Shown here piece by piece: positions 45,020-64,000 of a stretch of 64,000 nucleotides of DNA. Each line of letters starts with the position of its first letter. Position 1 is the stretch's first letter. The notes under the pieces were generated by a model, which was given only the letters and a program-made list of their open reading frames with translations, was not told the DNA's origin and made no database searches. The stretch covers positions 1,315,705 through 1,379,704 of the forward strand of contig NC_049989.1 in the NCBI RefSeq assembly GCF_000003815.2, given 5' to 3'. This DNA is from Branchiostoma floridae. Taxonomy: Eukaryota > Chordata > Leptocardii > Amphioxiformes > Branchiostomatidae. The translations under genes were made by a program, and so were the position numbers.

Positions 45020-45455
45020 CTTTAAACGCTGAGATTGTGAAACGGATTAATGCATTCGAGATGAACTGCTACCGAAGACTACTTCGGGTCCACTGGTCAT
45101 CGCACACCACAAACAGAGAAGTCATGCAGCGTGTTAATGCCCTGGCAGGCCCATGTCCCAGTTTCCTTTCGCTTGTGAAAAAGAAGAAGTTACAATGGTT
45201 TGGCCACGCTACAAGAGCAAAGGCCACTCTGACTCACACTATGCTGCAAGGTAGGGCGGAGGGTGTAAGACCTAGGGGACGTCCTCGACGGACTTGGACT
45301 AGTGACCTGAAAGAATGGTCGGGACAAACAGTACATCAGCTAGAAACCTTGGCCGACGATAGACGAAGATGGAAAACTTATGTTGTTGGCATTGCTGCCC
45401 CTACGGCCGATGAGGCTTTGGGACTGGTGAGGTGAGGTGAGGAGTGCGCAATAGG
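45020..45455 (+). mobile_element. 5'-truncated LINE 3' end with 7-bp target duplication
   Basis: The frame 45022-45435 carries a typical C-terminal tail of CR1/RTE/Jockey-type reverse transcriptases: IVKRINAFEMNCYRRLLRV, LQWFGHATRAKATLT, MLQGRAEGVRPRGRPRRTW, DDRRRWKTYV. It ends in a (GGTGA)3 tail, as LINEs of this group often do. AGTGCGA occurs at 45013-45019 and again at 45456-45462, a likely target duplication. Only the last 130 codons are present, as usual for 5' truncation. The frame is intact, so the insertion may be fairly recent. Confidence 0.7.
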
Positions 45456-46549
45456 AGTGCGAAGTTACAGCTTGAGAATTCAATATTATCATCATAATCG
45501 GTTGGCTGCTACGCAGGCAAATGTAAGTTTCTTCTAGTCCCGTTTGTCAGCAGCAAGGTGACCGATCTGCTTAGGGCTGATCTGGCTTGAGCATTACTGC
45601 CACCTAGCGTTTCCTGATATATTGCAGGTATTTTTATCGTTACGTAGAATCGGTATAGATGTAAGCACACAAATTGTAACAAAACTGTGCTAAAACGAAT
45701 GGTATCAATAAGCCGTTAATTATAATATTATTTTTTCGTTCTTATTTGATCGGTGACAACGTACAATATCTGGAAGTAGTATATGAATAATAACATATAA
45801 TGTGTGCTTGGATGACCCTTGTTTTATGTGTAAACAAACTAACAAACCAAGCCGGCGGATTCCCAAACAAACGTTCCTTTGCTTCTCTTTATTACTCCTT
45901 TTCTTATTGGTCACAGATCTAATAATATAATTAGCTTAGATTTGAGCATGCGTTTTGACTGGTTTTAATTTTGTACCCAGTATTTTTTATTGATCATTTC
46001 TAGGAAAGTACGTTTGGCTGTTTATCTTTGACAATACACAGATTCCATTGCGGGGTATAGCTTCAAGTCAGGAGTTCTTATCAATCTTTTCAACGCGTTC
46101 AATATCTAGATCGAGATTGAATAATTTTTTAGCTGTATGTTACAATATAACATCGCAAATTGAATCAATATATTAAAGGTTGAGCGTTGAACCAGAAATA
46201 AAATTGGAGCAGGCAAAGAAGAACATGTTTTTTTTCCTATCTCGATGCATAGAAAAGGAGAAAAAGAAATGGACAAAAATGTTGCATAAAGGTGAGACAT
46301 GGACAATAAAATAGATTAATTTAACTCCTAATTAAGATACTGAAATCTTTCTTAATATTAACGAATTTTTCAGTTAGTCCCCGCCCTTCCTTACTTGATC
46401 TATTCCAACGTTTTTTCATCCCTTCTCTCATTTTAAGAAGCAAATGTATATGGACCCCTGATCTCGCTCTCTCTTCAACTTATCCATCAGTTTAGACCAC
46501 TATAAAATCTCCATTTGTCTGCTCGACGATATATCCATTTCTCCCCTTT

Positions 46550-47045
46550 TCATTCATCCATGTAATAAACCTATCCCAAATCCATCGGTCTGTCAAAAGA
46601 TCCTCCCATGCCTCTTAAATATATCGATACATCTTCCATCCGTCAGTCAATCCAACCATCAAACACCATTTTTCCATCTAACCTTCAGTCTACTCAACAG
46701 TCTATCCTCAATCCATTAGTCTTCCGAAATATCTTTCCATTTCTCTTCTATCCATCTATCAAGCCAGCCTACCTATCTATTGGTCTATCCCACAACCCTT
46801 AACCCTCCACTGGTGGTCGATCCAACAACAAGCCCTCCTACGTCCATCCAGCGATCCTCAAATTGTCTATCTATCACCAACCCCTCATCCATTTATACAT
46901 CCAACCATCTGCAATCTGTCTATCGAACCATTAGCCTTTCCTTCATTCCTCCATCTATTCATATTCAATCTGTATATCCACCACCAGCCCTTCCTCGATT
47001 CATCCATCCATCCATCCATCTATCCATCCATCCATCCATCCATTG
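46550..47045. repeat. Degenerate (ATCC)n tetranucleotide tract
   Basis: Variable CATC / ATCC / ATCT units over about 500 bases become perfect ATCC repeats at 47003-47043. Confidence 0.8.
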
Positions 47046-49605
47046 GTTCACTTCATGTACAAATGGTTATACAGAATCTCTGCTAATTGTGGCTGTTTTG
47101 TTTTCTTATTACAAACCCTGTTTACACAAGTTTCACCTCAACACTTTTGTTTAGTATTTATGGGGCATTTCATATTGGTGTCCGCTTTGAATCATGGTTA
47201 GGTGAACAATAGCCTTATTTGTTTATGTATTTGAATATAACAAGATTCATTTCAAACGTTAAAGAATCAAACTGACCAATGATATGTGAGACCATGACTG
47301 TCACTTTATTACATATGCACGGATCCAGATGTTTCAACGTCTTATCATGAGACACAACACAGTATATCTTGCCAAAATTTACCTATTAAAACACAGTTTT
47401 AAAGGATGATATAGTTCACTTACCAACAACAACGGTACTGATGTTCACGGTCGAGTTTTTCTTTGTGTGTACAGAAAGCAGCTTACAAACAACGATTACG
47501 CTCACAAGTTCACTCACACCGCTACTCCAACACAATATATGCATACAGTCTAGATCTAAATGCAGTCTTAAACAGAGAGACAATGCGCTGTAAGGTTTTG
47601 ATGCAATGATTGATAAATGAACTGTATCTCATTGAAAACTGTGCCTTGCCTGTGCCATGGTTACGTCAACCCTCATAATGTGGCGATTTGTGGGTTTGTT
47701 TGTTTGAACCTTAGTTTAGTCATAAAAGCTTGAATCGGCATTATGAAAGTTGACGTTATCTCTTTTCCTCCACCTTTAGCTGCAGATAACAGATCTTTCC
47801 ATAATAAAGGCACTCCAGCAAAACTTTCGCGCTTTAGAAAACAATGAAGATGATCTCACATTGTCAAGTCAGGACCTCTTTGTCTTGATGACTCATGAGT
47901 TGATGTTAATTGTTGTTGAACTGGTTTACGAAGTGGCCTGCAATTTCTATGTCTTTTTATGATCGATCTTACTATCTTTTATACCAAACCTCTTTTTATC
48001 GTTGAGGTGGCTGTAGCATTCCTACATTAGAACTCTTCTTACCATCTTTACATTTATCAAGGTTCTAACTTAGAGATAACTGTAGGGTTCAAAATGAAAA
48101 TTACACTGGCCAAATTTATTATTATTTACTGAGCGCTGCATTTCTTACAGTCTTTTTTTAATCTTTTTAAGTACAAAAAAAGTAAACAAAATAAGAAGGA
48201 AGAATTTCAATATAGCAAAAGTTGTAAAAAAAGGCCTTTTTATGAGATTTTAGAAAATTAATTTGTGTCCAAAAAATTTGAATTCTGGACGTGTGTTAAC
48301 GGTTGTCCTTTAGTTTTCCAACTATGAACCCGTCAGTATATCTCTACTCCCTCTGTCATCTGCAGACTTTTACACCAAAGATTAGATACAAATATTATAG
48401 TTATATAGTAAATAAATGTAAAATATAATAGAAGCAGAGCAAGAAGGGTTGGATTACGTGTATAATTGCAGAACGTTAACTAGGAGTTTGAAAAAGGTCA
48501 TGATAGAAACTTATTTAAAAGAAATTAGGCATGAATTGTATGCAAAAGTGTATTCTAAACAGAATATATGTTACTTCTCGTCTCTGTGAACTCCAGGAAT
48601 AACAAGGATTTCTGTCTATTCATTAACATGACAGACACGGCGATTGGGTGAACGTTCTTACAGTCACGTAAGGTTTGTTTCTTTATTTTGTGACAGTGGC
48701 AGTGACGAGTGTGAGATTTAGAGTGGGTAAAAGTGGGGACCAACAAGGAGGATCGTAAGGAATTAATTTGGAAGTCGACAGGAAACGTGGAAACTTGCCA
48801 TCCGCAAAAGTGTAGAAGTTGCTGTTAATCAAAAGCTTAAAAAAATCTCATTGCTAACATCTGCACTAACATCCAAGGTGAATAATTGTGCTAGTAAAAT
48901 GGTAGTTATTAGGTTCCTTACACTAAGGTTAAATGAAAACCTACACTGCTAATGATGTAATTGTAAGGTTTGCCACACTATCCCAATTCATATTAAGAGT
49001 CCATCTACCGTTACTTTTTGTGGTAAAGTTCACTACACTATTTACATATAGTTGTAATATGATGTTGTAAGTACGATTATCAATTTCACCCCACTAGGTT
49101 AGATGGAGGAGACCCTATGCTAATATCTTTTTGATGGTAGTGTGTATATTTGTAACTATTAAATTTATATAGTAGGTTATAGTTGGTTACATTAACTAAT
49201 ACATAAAAGATAGAGTAAAGTTAGTGATTCTAGTACTGGTTAGTAATCAGGTTTGTGGTAGTGCTGATCAATATTCAAACCCTCGTTTGTCTACCAGAAG
49301 AGTATAATTGATGGTTGGATTTAGAACAAAAATCATCAGGGCATGTTGATCTGATGATATGAATGATATCTGCGCGTATCAATTTTCATCCATTTCCAAA
49401 TAAATGGTTTTTGATCATGCTGTAAATAATACAAAGCAGCTGTAAAATGAGCACATGCATGCCGCGAATAAAACAAAGGAAAAAGGATATTAATGTCATA
49501 AAATACGAAATTTAATGCCAGAGTCAAAGAATATTCTTCAAAGTACCATAGTCTATGTTTGTAGTACGTTTTTCAACCTCCCTGAATACTTAATTTTGTT
49601 TTTGG

Positions 49606-49621
49606 GAGGGGGGGGGGGGGG
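49606..49621. repeat. G homopolymer
   Basis: A run of G interrupted by one A, just 3' of the minus-strand gene. Confidence 0.9.
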
Positions 49622-49741
49622 TTCTGATTTGCATGCCCGCGCCAGTTTTAGGTTTCCAACAGATTTTCATCCATATTATTAAATCAACATGTCCTTATTA
49701 TAAGCATTCTGAGTCCATGGTTCTTGTTGACCGACGACGTC

Positions 49742-63959
<14,218 letters not shown>

Positions 63960-64000
63960 CTGAGTGGTTAAGACATGTCTGAATTAGACCTCTTACTACT

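Larger units (their letters stand above)
45463..49741. other. No gene seen
   Basis: AT-rich with chance ORFs. A CCATC/TCCA-rich tract runs from 46550 to 47045. The part next to 49742 may hold the 3' UTR of the minus-strand gene; no convincing polyadenylation signal was picked out. Confidence 0.45.

Noticed and set aside
46980-47045. Possible CRISPR-like array
   Set aside because: Simple tetranucleotide repeats without spacers, in a eukaryotic context.
46608-47154. Pro/Ser/Ile-rich plus-strand ORFs
   Set aside because: They are translations of the degenerate ATCC tract, with no start context or splice sites.

Overview
The window looks like metazoan nuclear DNA, most probably from a lancelet (Branchiostoma-like cephalochordate). 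The evidence is long GT-AG-split genes, extracellular animal domains (ZP, FN3, Ig, ShKT), several families of short inverted-repeat elements in introns, and many decayed LINE, DIRS-like and DNA-transposon fragments. The species assignment is inference from overall character, not proof. Three runs of N (21462-21588, 25189-25384, 51527-51626) are assembly gaps.

Right quarter (49.7-64 kb, minus strand): the one gene reconstructed with confidence. Nineteen exons, all with GT/AG boundaries and mutually consistent reading phases, encode at least 979 residues and run off the right edge at the N-terminal side. Domain order is: a copy of a peptidase-tail module, Thr/Ser/Pro linker, Ig domain, ShKT-type six-cysteine domain, a zinc-peptidase-like domain with HEFAH, a second copy of the tail module with a Thr/Pro linker, an FN3 domain, a complete ZP domain, a polybasic furin-like site, one membrane span and a short cytoplasmic tail. 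This is the most interesting object in the window: a membrane-anchored ZP protein with a zincin-like ectodomain, probably carrying a second peptidase copy just outside the window. Its introns hold at least six inverted-repeat elements, including a 965-bp piggyBac-like one between TTAA sites.

Left part (0-18 kb): a retroelement graveyard. It has a broken DIRS-like RT/RNase H at 0.3-2 kb, unknown decayed coding at 3.4-4.2 kb, an RT scrap near 4.9 kb, a broken SGNH-hydrolase ORF at 7.5-8.1 kb, and from 9.5 to 17.5 kb several overlapping fragments of one Tx1/L1-like LINE family (ORF1 with a nucleic-acid-binding region and CCHC knuckles, inter-ORF spacer, ORF2 endonuclease). One ORF1 fragment is split by a 216-bp solo LTR with a 5-bp target duplication, and a second copy shows the empty site.

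Middle (18-46 kb): a pair of repeats with shared termini (18.5-19.6 and 24.0-24.9 kb); a tentative small gene with exons from 21.1 to 25.5 kb crossing two gaps; more LINE ORF1/RT remains (28.5-30.1 kb); a damaged plus-strand SAP / SWIM / YqaJ-like nuclease locus (30.9-34.5 kb) with a TCTCGCGAGA promoter motif and a 36-bp coding minisatellite; a 1.4-kb TTAA-flanked transposon with nearly identical 198-bp inverted repeats (35.7-37.1 kb); a zinc-knuckle gag remnant (37.4-37.9 kb); a CR1-like esterase/endonuclease junction (38.9-39.4 kb); a Harbinger-like transposase exon (39.9 kb); and a 5'-truncated LINE tail (45.0-45.5 kb). From 40 to 45 kb and 45.5 to 49.7 kb I see no gene.
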